9,361 nt of DNA, from NCBI GenBank assembly GCA_041485125.1, contig JBGPIT010000190.1, forward strand, positions 1-9,361, read 5' to 3'. Every line of letters starts with the position of its first letter. Position 1 is the stretch's first letter. This document shows, piece after piece, positions 1-6,968 of this stretch. Source of the DNA: JBGPIT01 sp041485125 (lineage in GTDB: Bacteria; Desulfobacterota; Binatia; UTPRO1). The translations under genes and the position numbers were made by a program. The notes under the pieces are model-generated. The model did no database searches. It was not told the DNA's origin and worked only from the letters and a program-made list of their open reading frames with translations.

Positions 1-1185
1 ACGGGGCGACGGACGCGACGCATAGTTGACGGTCTCGTGGCGACGGCGCTGGGCGTGGCGCTCGCCGCTACCACCGCGTGCCGGCCGGAGCTGCGACCCG
101 AGGCTCCCGCGACACCGGCGCTCGAGCGCGTCGCCGAGGTCCCGTTCGCGGACGACGGCGACCCGGCCGCGCTCGTGAACGCGGTCCGTGCGAGCGTCGC
201 GTACTATGGGCGGCTGCCGGCCGAGCAGTCGATCGACGTCGGGCCCGAGCGGGTCACCGCCGGCCGCATGCACGCCGCCCTCGCCGCGCTCGCCGCGTTC
301 TTGGAGCGCGCGCCCACGCCCGAGGCGATCGCGGCCGAGATCGAGCGTCGCTTCGTCGCCTACCGCGCGGTCGTCCCCGATGACGTGCTCTTCACCGGCT
401 ACTACCTCCCGGCACTCGCGGCGCGCGCCAAGCCCGACCGTCGTTTCCGCTACCCGGTCCTCGGTCGACCGCGCGATCTGGTGACGGCCGCGGCGCGCGA
501 CTTCGCCGCGCCCGACTTGAACTGCCCGCAGGAGATCGCCGGCCGCATCGAGAACGGCAGGCTGCGACGCTACTTCACGCGCGCCGAGATCGCCGCGGGC
601 GCAGTGCGCGACGCGCCGGTCCTCGCCTGGGTCGATGATCCGGTCGCGCTCTTCTTCTTGCACGTGCAGGGGTCGGGCAGCCTCATGTTTCCGAGCGGCG
701 CGCGCCCGGTCGGCTTCGCCGGCTCGAACGGCCATCCGTACGTGAGCATCGGGAAGATGCTCGTCGAGGAGGGCAGCCTCGACGCCGACAGCGCGTCGAT
801 GCAGGGCATCCGGAGCTGGCTCGCCGCCCACCCGAGCGAGGAAGCCCGGGTCCTGAACGCGAACCCGCGCTTCGTGTTCTTCCGTCCGCTCGACGGTCCG
901 GCGGTCGGCTCGCTCGGCGTGCCGGTGACGGCGGGACGGACGATCGCGACCGATCCGGCGATCTATCCTCCCGGCGCGCTCGCCTACGTCCGCATCCCCG
1001 TCGGCGAAGGAGCAGATCGCAATGACGACCACGGTCTGGCGCGCTGGGTGCTGAATCAGGACCGCGGCGCCGCGATCCGCGGTCCGGCACGCGTCGACGT
1101 GTTCTTCGGTGCGGGTACTGACGCCGAGGCCGTCGCGGGGCGGACGAAAGCACGTGGCGCGCTCTACTTCTTTGCGCCGCGCTGA
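1..1185 (+). CDS. mltA: Membrane-bound lytic murein transglycosylase A (MltA), 5' partial
   Basis: Lytic transglycosylase that cleaves the MurNAc-GlcNAc bond of peptidoglycan to give 1,6-anhydro-muropeptides; family members are usually outer-membrane lipoproteins. Numbering from the GTG at 37, the MltA domain shows FTGYYLP (119-125), FFLHVQGSG (206-214) and GFAGSNGHPYVSIGK (226-240). The C-terminal 3D domain shows TDPAIYPPGALAYV (305-318) and a QDRGAAIRGPARVD block (341-354) with two conserved aspartates, D342 and D354, as catalytic candidates. The frame is open to base 1 with no ATG, GTG or TTG before GTG 37, and that GTG has no convincing ribosome-binding site. The bases upstream of it encode an arginine-rich stretch (TGRTRR) leading into the hydrophobic run that ends AATTAC, so the true start probably lies just outside the window and Cys15 is a possible, non-ideal lipobox cysteine. 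The C-terminus is complete. Identity is secure; start and lipidation are inferred. Confidence 0.9.
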   Translation, partial: TGRRTRRIVDGLVATALGVALAATTACRPELRPEAPATPALERVAEVPFADDGDPAALVNAVRASVAYYGRLPAEQSIDVGPERVTAGRMHAALAALAAFLERAPTPEAIAAEIERRFVAYRAVVPDDVLFTGYYLPALAARAKPDRRFRYPVLGRPRDLVTAAARDFAAPDLNCPQEIAGRIENGRLRRYFTRAEIAAGAVRDAPVLAWVDDPVALFFLHVQGSGSLMFPSGARPVGFAGSNGHPYVSIGKMLVEEGSLDADSASMQGIRSWLAAHPSEEARVLNANPRFVFFRPLDGPAVGSLGVPVTAGRTIATDPAIYPPGALAYVRIPVGEGADRNDDHGLARWVLNQDRGAAIRGPARVDVFFGAGTDAEAVAGRTKARGALYFFAPR

Positions 1186-1244
1186 GCAGCGGATCGTGCG
1201 TCACTGCGGTGCCGGCGCGCCCGCCCGCGTACGCCAAATCGCGG

Positions 1245-1273
1245 TTGAACGGCGTAGCTCGAGTTGCGAGAAT
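1245..1273 (+). promoter_or_regulatory. Candidate sigma70-type promoter for the thiolase-led gene cluster
   Basis: TTGAAC at 1245-1250 and GAGAAT at 1268-1273 are separated by exactly 17 bases, each matching 4 of 6 consensus positions. The pair lies in the 107-bp gap between the mltA stop and the thiolase ATG at 1293, which would leave a short leader of about 13 bases. This is a visual match only; such matches occur by chance, and transcription could also continue from mltA. Confidence 0.3.
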
Positions 1274-1283
1274 CCTCGCTCCC

Positions 1284-1287
1284 GAGG
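1284..1287 (+). promoter_or_regulatory. Ribosome-binding site that decides the thiolase start
   Basis: GAGG lies 5 bases before the ATG at 1293. The reading frame is open further upstream to an ATG at 1209, but the extra 28 residues match no thiolase N-terminus, whereas starting at 1293 gives MPDAFILSAVRTPIG, the classic beginning of the family. Confidence 0.6.
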
Positions 1288-1292
1288 CCGCC

Positions 1293-2471
1293 ATGCCTGA
1301 TGCCTTCATTCTCAGCGCGGTGCGCACGCCGATCGGCTCGTTCGGAGGCGCGCTTGCGCCGCTCACCGCGCCGGCACTGGGCGCCGTGGCGATCCGTGCC
1401 GCGGTCGCGCGCTCCGGCATCGATGCCGCACGCGTCGAGCAAGTCATCATGGGCAACGTGATCGGCGCGGGCCTCGGTCAGGCGCCGGCACGCCAGGCTG
1501 GGCTCGGCGCCGGCATCCCGCGCGGCCACGGTGCGCTCACGATCAACAAGGTCTGCGGCTCCGGCTTGATGGCGGTCGCGCTCGCGGCGCAGGCGATCCG
1601 TCTCGGCGAGGCGGAGATCGTCGCGGCCGGCGGCATGGAAAGCATGAGCAACGCGCCGTATCTCCTGCTGCGCGCTCGCCAGGGCCATCGTCTCGGCAAC
1701 GCGCCCCTCATCGATGCGATGGTCCACGACGGCCTGTGGGACCCGTACAACGATTTCCACATGGGAAACGCCGCCGAGCGCTGCGCCCGCGAGCGCGACG
1801 TCTCGCGCGCCGCACAAGACGCCTACGCGATCGAGAGCTATCGCCGCGCGCAGCACGCCGCCGCGACCGGCCTCTTCACCGAGATCGCGCCGGTCTCCGT
1901 CACCGACCGTCGCGGTGCCGCCGTCACCATCGACGCCGACGAGGAGCCGTCGCGCGTCGACTTCGACCGACTGCCGAGCTTGAAGCCGAGCTTCGAGGCA
2001 GAGGGCACGATCACCGCGGCCAACGCGTCGACGCTCGCCGACGGCGCCGCGGCGCTGATCGTCGCGAGCGCCGCGGTCGCCGCGCGCGAAGGGATACGGC
2101 CGCGCGCCCGCGTCGTCGCGGCCGCGACCGCGGGACGTGAGCCCGCCGAGTTCCCGATCGCGCCGATCGACGCGATCCGCAACGTCCTCGCGCGTGCCGC
2201 GCTCGCCGTCGAGGACATCGATCTCTTCGAGATCAATGAGGCATTCGCGGTCGTCGTGCTCGCCGCGATCGACGCGCTCGCGCTCGACCCGGCCCGCGTC
2301 AACGTGCACGGCGGCGCGATCGCCCTCGGTCACCCGATCGGCGCGAGCGGCGCCCGCGTGCTGGCAACGCTCCTGGCCGCGCTCGAGCAGCGCGGCCAGC
2401 GCCGCGGCCTCGCGACGCTCTGCCTCGGCGGCGGCGAGGCGATCGCGATGATCGTCGATCGCGACGTCTGA
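1293..2471 (+). CDS. Acetyl-CoA C-acetyltransferase / thiolase family protein
   Basis: Thiolase of 392 aa, the usual length for biosynthetic acetoacetyl-CoA thiolases, which condense two acetyl-CoA or, in reverse, cleave 3-ketoacyl-CoA. The catalytic set is complete: nucleophilic Cys88 in NKVCGSG (85-90+), Asn315 in NEAF (315-318), His347 in ALGHPIGASGAR (344-355) and Cys377 in CLGGG (377-381). The GGMESMSNAPY block (113-123) and the HMGNAAE segment near residues 156-162 are also typical. These positions are almost identical to the numbering known for the Zoogloea enzyme (Cys89, His348, Cys378). Substrate chain length cannot be read from the sequence. No reductase, CoA-transferase or polyester synthase gene is nearby, so a role in polyhydroxybutyrate, ketone or fatty-acid metabolism remains open. 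It is the first gene of a four-gene co-directional run; the sensor kinase starts 16 bases after its stop. Confidence 0.95.
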   Translation: MPDAFILSAVRTPIGSFGGALAPLTAPALGAVAIRAAVARSGIDAARVEQVIMGNVIGAGLGQAPARQAGLGAGIPRGHGALTINKVCGSGLMAVALAAQAIRLGEAEIVAAGGMESMSNAPYLLLRARQGHRLGNAPLIDAMVHDGLWDPYNDFHMGNAAERCARERDVSRAAQDAYAIESYRRAQHAAATGLFTEIAPVSVTDRRGAAVTIDADEEPSRVDFDRLPSLKPSFEAEGTITAANASTLADGAAALIVASAAVAAREGIRPRARVVAAATAGREPAEFPIAPIDAIRNVLARAALAVEDIDLFEINEAFAVVVLAAIDALALDPARVNVHGGAIALGHPIGASGARVLATLLAALEQRGQRRGLATLCLGGGEAIAMIVDRDV

Positions 2472-2487
2472 GCCGAGGCACGAGCAC

Positions 2488-5013
2488 GTGAGCCGCCCCG
2501 CACACGAGCCGCCCCATCCCTCGCACTTCCGCTGGTCGATCCTGATCTCGGCGCTGGTCGCGATGTCGACCTGGTGGGGCCTCGGGCTGCCGTACTCGCT
2601 CTACACCTGGCTGCTCGACGCGAAGCAGCTTCGCTGGGTGCTCATTTGCTACGGCTGGGAGGTGCCGGCGTGCGGCCTGTTCGGCGCGCTGCTCTTCCCG
2701 ATGCTCTGGTTCCGGCGGATCGAGCAGACGTGGGACCGGGTGTTCTCCGATCCCGATTCGTCCGATCCGGCACAGGTCGCCGAGCTCGAGACGATGATCC
2801 TCGAGTATCCGCGGCGGGTCGCGTGGGCGCTGCTGATCACCTCGATGGTCGGCTACGGCGTCGGCGCGCTGCAGCTCCGCTTCTTCGCCGAGCTGCCGGT
2901 CGCCGACGCGATCAAGATCTGCATTCTGGGCATCGTGACCGGTCTCGTCGGCGCGCTCTTCAGCTTCCTCTACCTGGAATGGCGGCTCGCGCCGCTGCTC
3001 GGACGGCTCGGCAGCTTCCGCGCCGTGGTGGCGCCGAGCGCGCGCCGGACGCCGCTCTCGCAGAAGGTGTTCGCGTCGTCGCTGATCCTGACCGTGACGG
3101 CCCTCCTCCTCCTCGGCACGATCTTCTACTCACGCGGCGAGCGCATCCTCGAGGCGGAGGTCGGGCGGCGGGTGCTCTCGGAGGCGCGCTATCTCGCGAC
3201 CGAGCTGATCCAGCAGGGAACCGACCGCGCCAGCGACCACGCCTGGTGGAGCTATCGCGAGGACCGCCTGCGCCTCGGCAAGTCGGGACACGTCTACCTG
3301 GTCGACGACGGCGGCGCCGTGATCGCTGGCGCCGAGCCCGGGCACCGGCTCTCGATGGAAGGGTTCCGAGCCGCGACCGTCGAGACCATCCTCACCGCGC
3401 CCGCCGACCATCTCGTCGACCGCGTGTACGTGCCGCGCATCGTCGCGTTCACGCCGCTCGCCGACTCGTCGTTGCGCGTGGTGGCGGTCGCCTATCGCAG
3501 CGAGTTCGCCGGCGAGCTCGACCGCATGCTCCGTCGCGGCGGCGTGGTCTTCGTCTTGAGCCTCCTCCTCGCGCTGGTGCAGGGCTTTCTGCTGTCGCGA
3601 CGCCTCACCCGTCCGATCGAGGTGCTGACGCGCATGGCGAGCGGGATTGCCCGCACGCCGCACGGGCCGTGGCAGATGGTCGCGGTGCGCACGAACGACG
3701 AGGTCGGCGAGCTCGCGACCGCCTTCAATCAGATGACGGCGCGCCTGGAGGATGCGCGCCAGGAGCTCGAGCGTCACAGCGCCGAGCTCGAGCGCCGCGT
3801 CGCCGAGGCGACCCGCAACATCACGGCGCTGTACGACGTCACCCGCACGACGACGTCGACGCTCGAGATCGAGGACGTGCTCACCTTGGTCGCCGAGAAG
3901 ACGCTCGCGATGCTGCAGCTGCAACGGCTGGTGCTGCTCTGGTACCCGCCCGACATCGAGGGCGTCGTCGACGCCTACGCGATCAGCGCCGGCGCCGCCG
4001 GGCGGCGGCTCGAGTTCGAGCAGCCGGTCGATCTCGCGGCACTCTGCCCGGCGTCGCGCCTGCCGACGATCACGCCGCTCGAGAGCTTGCGCTCGAGCCT
4101 GCCGGCCGCGCTCGGCGCGATGCTCGCCTCACCGCAAATCCTCCGGCTGCCGCTCGTCTTCAAGGATCAGCTCCTCGGCCTGATCGTCGCCGGCCTCGAG
4201 GACGCCGCGGTGGCGCCCGATCTCGCGCTCGCGACCGCGCTCGCGAGCCAGGCCGCCGGCGCGCTCGCCAACGCGTCGCTGTTCGAGACCGCGCGCCGGC
4301 ACGAGGCCGAGCTCCGCAAGCTCTCGCAGATGCGGGCGCAGCTGCAGGAGGACAACCTGCGCAGCCTGTCGCGCGAGCTGCACGACGGCGTCGGCCAGAT
4401 GCTGACGGCGATCAAGATGGACCTCGGCCTCATCGAGCGCGCCACCAACCTCGATACCACCGAGATGCGGGCGCAGGTGCGCGAGGCGCGCGAGCAAGTG
4501 ACCGAGCTGCTGCAAGAGGTGCGGACGATGGCGCAGGTCTTGCGGCCGTCGATGCTCGACGATTTCGGCCTGGTCCCGACCCTGCATTGGTTCGTCGACA
4601 AGTTCGCGGCGCGCACCCACATCGAGGTGAGCCTGCGCACGCCGCCGCAAGACACCCGGCTGCCGAGCGCGATCGAAGTGGTACTCTACCGCGTCACGCA
4701 GGAGGCCCTCACCAACGTCTCGAAGCATGCCAAGGCGCGCCACGTCGACGTCGAGCTCACGGTCGGCGAGCGCGAGGTGATGCTGGCGATCGCCGACGAT
4801 GGGATCGGCTTCGACGTCGAGCGTTTCCTGCGCACGCCGGCGCTCGGCGGCGTCGGCTTGCTCGGCATGCGCGAGCGCGTTGCCTACTACCGCGGCCGGA
4901 TCGAGATCCGTTCGCGGCCGAAGGCGGGCGTGCAGATCACCCTCACGATCCCGATCGACGCCGCCACCGCCGGCGACGAGGGCGAGCGCGGCCGCGTGCC
5001 GCTCGCCGGCTGA
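2488..5013 (+). CDS. Membrane sensor histidine kinase (Cache-HAMP-GAF-HisKA_3-HATPase_c)
   Basis: NarL-type two-component sensor kinase, 841 aa, starting at GTG with a GAGG 9 bases upstream. Order seen: four hydrophobic segments (about 17-40, 50-74, 111-133, 142-164), a fifth (193-214), an extracytoplasmic region (215-350) holding GKSGHVYLVDDGG (264-276), which is typical of Cache-type ligand sensors, and a sixth membrane segment (351-370). Then HAMP (about 371-423, with P376 and DEVGEL 404-409), a coiled coil (420-445), a GAF domain (about 457-600) and a second coiled coil. The dimerisation domain carries the phospho-accepting His632 in ELHDGVGQ (630-637) and the family's LRPSMLDDFGL (685-695). 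The ATPase domain has the N-box asparagine N743, the G1 box DDGIGF (770-775) and the G2 box GGVGLLGMRER (787-797), so it looks catalytically complete. The ligand is unknown. No response regulator lies in the window; a NarL/FixJ-type partner is expected elsewhere. Its TGA overlaps the pcs ATG by one base, which indicates translational coupling. Confidence 0.93.
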   Translation: MSRPAHEPPHPSHFRWSILISALVAMSTWWGLGLPYSLYTWLLDAKQLRWVLICYGWEVPACGLFGALLFPMLWFRRIEQTWDRVFSDPDSSDPAQVAELETMILEYPRRVAWALLITSMVGYGVGALQLRFFAELPVADAIKICILGIVTGLVGALFSFLYLEWRLAPLLGRLGSFRAVVAPSARRTPLSQKVFASSLILTVTALLLLGTIFYSRGERILEAEVGRRVLSEARYLATELIQQGTDRASDHAWWSYREDRLRLGKSGHVYLVDDGGAVIAGAEPGHRLSMEGFRAATVETILTAPADHLVDRVYVPRIVAFTPLADSSLRVVAVAYRSEFAGELDRMLRRGGVVFVLSLLLALVQGFLLSRRLTRPIEVLTRMASGIARTPHGPWQMVAVRTNDEVGELATAFNQMTARLEDARQELERHSAELERRVAEATRNITALYDVTRTTTSTLEIEDVLTLVAEKTLAMLQLQRLVLLWYPPDIEGVVDAYAISAGAAGRRLEFEQPVDLAALCPASRLPTITPLESLRSSLPAALGAMLASPQILRLPLVFKDQLLGLIVAGLEDAAVAPDLALATALASQAAGALANASLFETARRHEAELRKLSQMRAQLQEDNLRSLSRELHDGVGQMLTAIKMDLGLIERATNLDTTEMRAQVREAREQVTELLQEVRTMAQVLRPSMLDDFGLVPTLHWFVDKFAARTHIEVSLRTPPQDTRLPSAIEVVLYRVTQEALTNVSKHAKARHVDVELTVGEREVMLAIADDGIGFDVERFLRTPALGGVGLLGMRERVAYYRGRIEIRSRPKAGVQITLTIPIDAATAGDEGERGRVPLAG

Positions 5014-5765
5014 TGCGCACCACCGCCGAAGCCCCGTCGACGCCGCAGGTCACGTCGCCGCGCGCGCACGGCGCGCTGCGGGTCGCCGCCGCGTGGGCGG
5101 TCCATGCCTACACCGCCTTCGGTGTCGTCCTCGCGTTCCTCGCGACCCGCGCCGCGATCGACGGCGACATCGGCGCCGCTTGCCGCTGGCTCGTCATCGC
5201 CATGGTGATCGACAGCTCGGACGGCACGCTCGCGCGTGCCGTCGAGGTGAAGCGGGTGGTGCCGTGGTTCGACGGCACCAAGCTCGACGACGTCGTCGAT
5301 TACCTCACCTACGTGTTCGTGCCGGTGCTCCTGCTGCACCAAGCCGCGCTGCTGCCGCCGGGCTCATTCGGCGTCGTCGTCGCGGCGGCGCCACTACTCG
5401 CAAGCGCGTACGGGTTTTGCCGAACCGACGCCAAGACCGCCGATCACTACTTCCGCGGCTTCCCTTCCTATTGGAACGTCGTCGCGTTCTACGCCTGGGC
5501 GCTTCACCTGCCGCCCGCGACGACCGCGATCATCGTCCTCGTCCTCGCCGCGCTGGTGTTCGCCCCGCTCAAGTTCCTCTACCCGTCGCGCGCGCCGCAC
5601 TTCCGCGCCGCGACGGTCTGGTCGGGGCTCGTGTGGGGTGTCGCGATGGTTGTCGCGGTGTGGACCGCGCCGGCGACCTCACCAGCGCTGCTCTGGGCGA
5701 CGCTGCTCTACCCCGCGTACTACGTCGGCCTTTCTTTCTGGCTGCAGGCGACCGGCCGTGCCTGA
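5013..5765 (+). CDS. pcs: Phosphatidylcholine synthase (CDP-alcohol phosphatidyltransferase family)
   Basis: Integral inner-membrane enzyme, 250 aa, that joins choline directly to CDP-diacylglycerol to give phosphatidylcholine and CMP (Pcs, EC 2.7.8.24), a metal-dependent reaction. The CDP-alcohol transferase signature is complete: D67, D70-G71, A74-R75, then G88, D92 and D96. The AR-to-G spacer is 12 residues, longer than in most family members, and the run FDGTKLDDVVDYLTYVFVP (86-104) plus DAKTADHYFRGFPSYWNVVAFY (139-160, quoted in part: FRGFPSYWNVV) are hallmarks of Pcs rather than of phosphatidylserine or phosphatidylglycerophosphate synthases. Seven to eight hydrophobic segments are visible. 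The start ATG shares its A with the kinase stop (TGATG), and the 3' end overlaps the TPR gene by 8 bases. Presence of the gene implies that the cell takes up or makes choline; no choline transporter lies in the window. Confidence 0.92.
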   Translation: MRTTAEAPSTPQVTSPRAHGALRVAAAWAVHAYTAFGVVLAFLATRAAIDGDIGAACRWLVIAMVIDSSDGTLARAVEVKRVVPWFDGTKLDDVVDYLTYVFVPVLLLHQAALLPPGSFGVVVAAAPLLASAYGFCRTDAKTADHYFRGFPSYWNVVAFYAWALHLPPATTAIIVLVLAALVFAPLKFLYPSRAPHFRAATVWSGLVWGVAMVVAVWTAPATSPALLWATLLYPAYYVGLSFWLQATGRA

Positions 5766-6246
5766 CGACGACAGCAGCATCGAACGCGCGCAGCGTCTCT
5801 TCCACGAGGCCTACCACCTCCAGATGGCGGGCGACGTCGAGGGAGCGATCGTCCGCTATCGCGAGTCGCTCGCCGCCTACCCGACCGCCGAGGCGCACAC
5901 GTTCCTCGGCTGGGCGTACAGCTTCCAGGACCGCCTCGACGAGGCGATCGCCGAGTGCAAGAAGGCGATCGAGGTCGACCCCGACTTCGGCAACCCCTAC
6001 AACGACATCGGCTCGTATCTCTTCAAGCAGGGCAAGCTCGACGACGCGATCCCGTGGCTGGAGCGCGCGATCGAGGCGAAGCGCTACGAACCTCGCCACT
6101 TCCCGCACTGCAACCTGGGTCGCATCTACTGGGCCCAAGGACTCCTCAACCGCGCCATCACCGAATTCGAACGCGCCCTCGAGCTCGACCCCACATCACG
6201 CTTCGCCCAAGCGGCACTGTCGGCGGTCCGTTCTCAGCTGCAGTGA
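5758..6246 (+). CDS. TPR-repeat protein
   Basis: Small soluble protein of 162 aa built almost entirely of about four tetratricopeptide repeats (roughly 11-42, 45-78, 79-112 and 115-148), with typical G/A/P spacing such as GWAYSFQDRLDEAI, DIGSYLFKQGKLDDAI and NLGRIYWAQGLLNRAI. TPR arrays mediate protein-protein contacts; there is no catalytic domain, signal peptide or membrane segment. The start chosen is GTG 5758, which has CAGG 9 bases upstream and overlaps the end of pcs by 8 bases. An ATG at 5638 in the same frame is rejected because the extra 40 residues are arginine- and serine-rich and lie inside pcs. Its placement suggests co-translation with pcs, but its partner is unknown. The last third uses noticeably more CAA, GAA and AAC codons than its neighbours, which may be chance. 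Confidence 0.88.
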   Translation: MPDDDSSIERAQRLFHEAYHLQMAGDVEGAIVRYRESLAAYPTAEAHTFLGWAYSFQDRLDEAIAECKKAIEVDPDFGNPYNDIGSYLFKQGKLDDAIPWLERAIEAKRYEPRHFPHCNLGRIYWAQGLLNRAITEFERALELDPTSRFAQAALSAVRSQLQ

Positions 6247-6393
6247 GTCAGGGCCCCTGAGGCCGTTGCCATGGCGGCGGGGGTGGCGGGTACGTCGTCG
6301 CTGCCGCGGAGGGCCGCCCGGTCTCCGCGCCCGCGACGGCCTCCGCCGGCGCTCCCGCGCTCCGCGCCGACGTCAGAGGATGGCGGAACGACC
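6247..6393. other. Convergent intergenic region with weak hairpins
   Basis: This 147-bp stretch separates the TPR gene (+) from the unknown gene (-), both of which end here. It holds a short inverted repeat, TCAGG-GCC-CCTGA, at 6248-6260, and a longer imperfect one, GCGGAGGGCCG (6306-6316) against CGGCCTCCGC (6337-6346), with one bulged G. Neither is followed by a T-run on either strand, so a bidirectional intrinsic terminator is possible but not shown. No convincing gene lies inside. Confidence 0.4.
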
Positions 6394-6918
6394 TCAGGCG
6401 ACGAGCCACTCGAGCAGCGTCCGCATGTCTTTGTCGGTGAACGTACTCGCAGTGCCGTCGGGGGCTTTGCGTTGCCAGGTGCCGTCCTCGCGGAGGGAGA
6501 TGTCGAACCAGTCGGCGGCGGAGGGGTTGCTGCGGTCGTATTGGATGACGGAGGCCGTCGCGAGCGGACCGACCGGGGCGGGACGGCCGCCGACGTTCGT
6601 CAGGGGTTGGACCACCATCTCCAGGCGGCGGTCGAGAAACTCGATCGCGAGGCGGGCGCCGTCGGGCACCTCGATGCCGCCGAGGTTCTTGGGGTTGAGC
6701 GTGCGCTGGGTCTTGATGAGCTGCTCCGCGAGCTCTTTGTTGATCGCGCTGGTGAGGGTTTCGACGTCGGCGAAGAGGCTCTTCACGTGGCGCGCACGCA
6801 GAGTGAAGAGCTCTTTCTCGCGATTGGCGCGGTGGCGAACGCGCCCGTTCGAGATCAGCTTCTTCTGAGCCTTCTCGGCGACGCTACGGGCCCAATCGCG
6901 CATGCCGGCGAGTGGCAT
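6394..6918 (-). CDS. Uncharacterised protein downstream of a TetR regulator
   Basis: Protein of about 174 aa that I do not recognise. The N-terminal half is basic and predicted helical (MRDWARSVAEKAQKKL, then a helix-rich stretch through about residue 75). The C-terminal half looks beta-rich, with IEVPDGARLAIEFLDRRLE in the middle and a closing segment containing ADWFDISLREDGTW and DKDMRTLLEWLVA. There is no signal peptide, membrane segment or cysteine, so a cytosolic protein is likely. Balanced composition favours this strand over the arginine-rich open frame opposite. The start is uncertain: ATG 6918 is used here, TTG 6942 and ATG 6903 are alternatives, and none has a good ribosome-binding site (a GAGGG lies 14 bases before ATG 6918, too far to be ideal). 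It begins about 50 bases after the TetR stop on the same strand, so co-transcription and possibly regulation by that TetR protein are likely. Confidence 0.75.
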   Translation of the reverse strand: MPLAGMRDWARSVAEKAQKKLISNGRVRHRANREKELFTLRARHVKSLFADVETLTSAINKELAEQLIKTQRTLNPKNLGGIEVPDGARLAIEFLDRRLEMVVQPLTNVGGRPAPVGPLATASVIQYDRSNPSAADWFDISLREDGTWQRKAPDGTASTFTDKDMRTLLEWLVA

Positions 6919-6968
6919 ATGCGAAAGAATCGCCCTCGGCAAACGGGCCCGCTCGACGGGACGACCGG

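Noticed and set aside
1164..2333. A 389-codon antisense open frame opposite the thiolase
   Set aside because: Composition is dominated by R, D, G and A with no recognisable motif, and the + strand thiolase has a full catalytic set. It is a GC-driven shadow.
2574..5765. A 1063-codon open frame running through the kinase in another frame and into pcs
   Set aside because: Only the part from 5013 is real (pcs). The upstream part is arginine/alanine-rich, shows no domains and overlaps the well-supported kinase; long stop-free shadows are expected at this GC content.
6248..6260. TCAGGG/CCCTGA inverted repeat as terminator of the TPR gene
   Set aside because: The stem is only about 5 bp once a loop is allowed and no T-run follows, so it is not called as a terminator.
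4799..6868. A 689-codon open frame across the kinase end, pcs, the TPR gene and the convergent gap
   Set aside because: Low-complexity arginine/serine-rich translation that crosses three well-supported genes and a fourth on the other strand.
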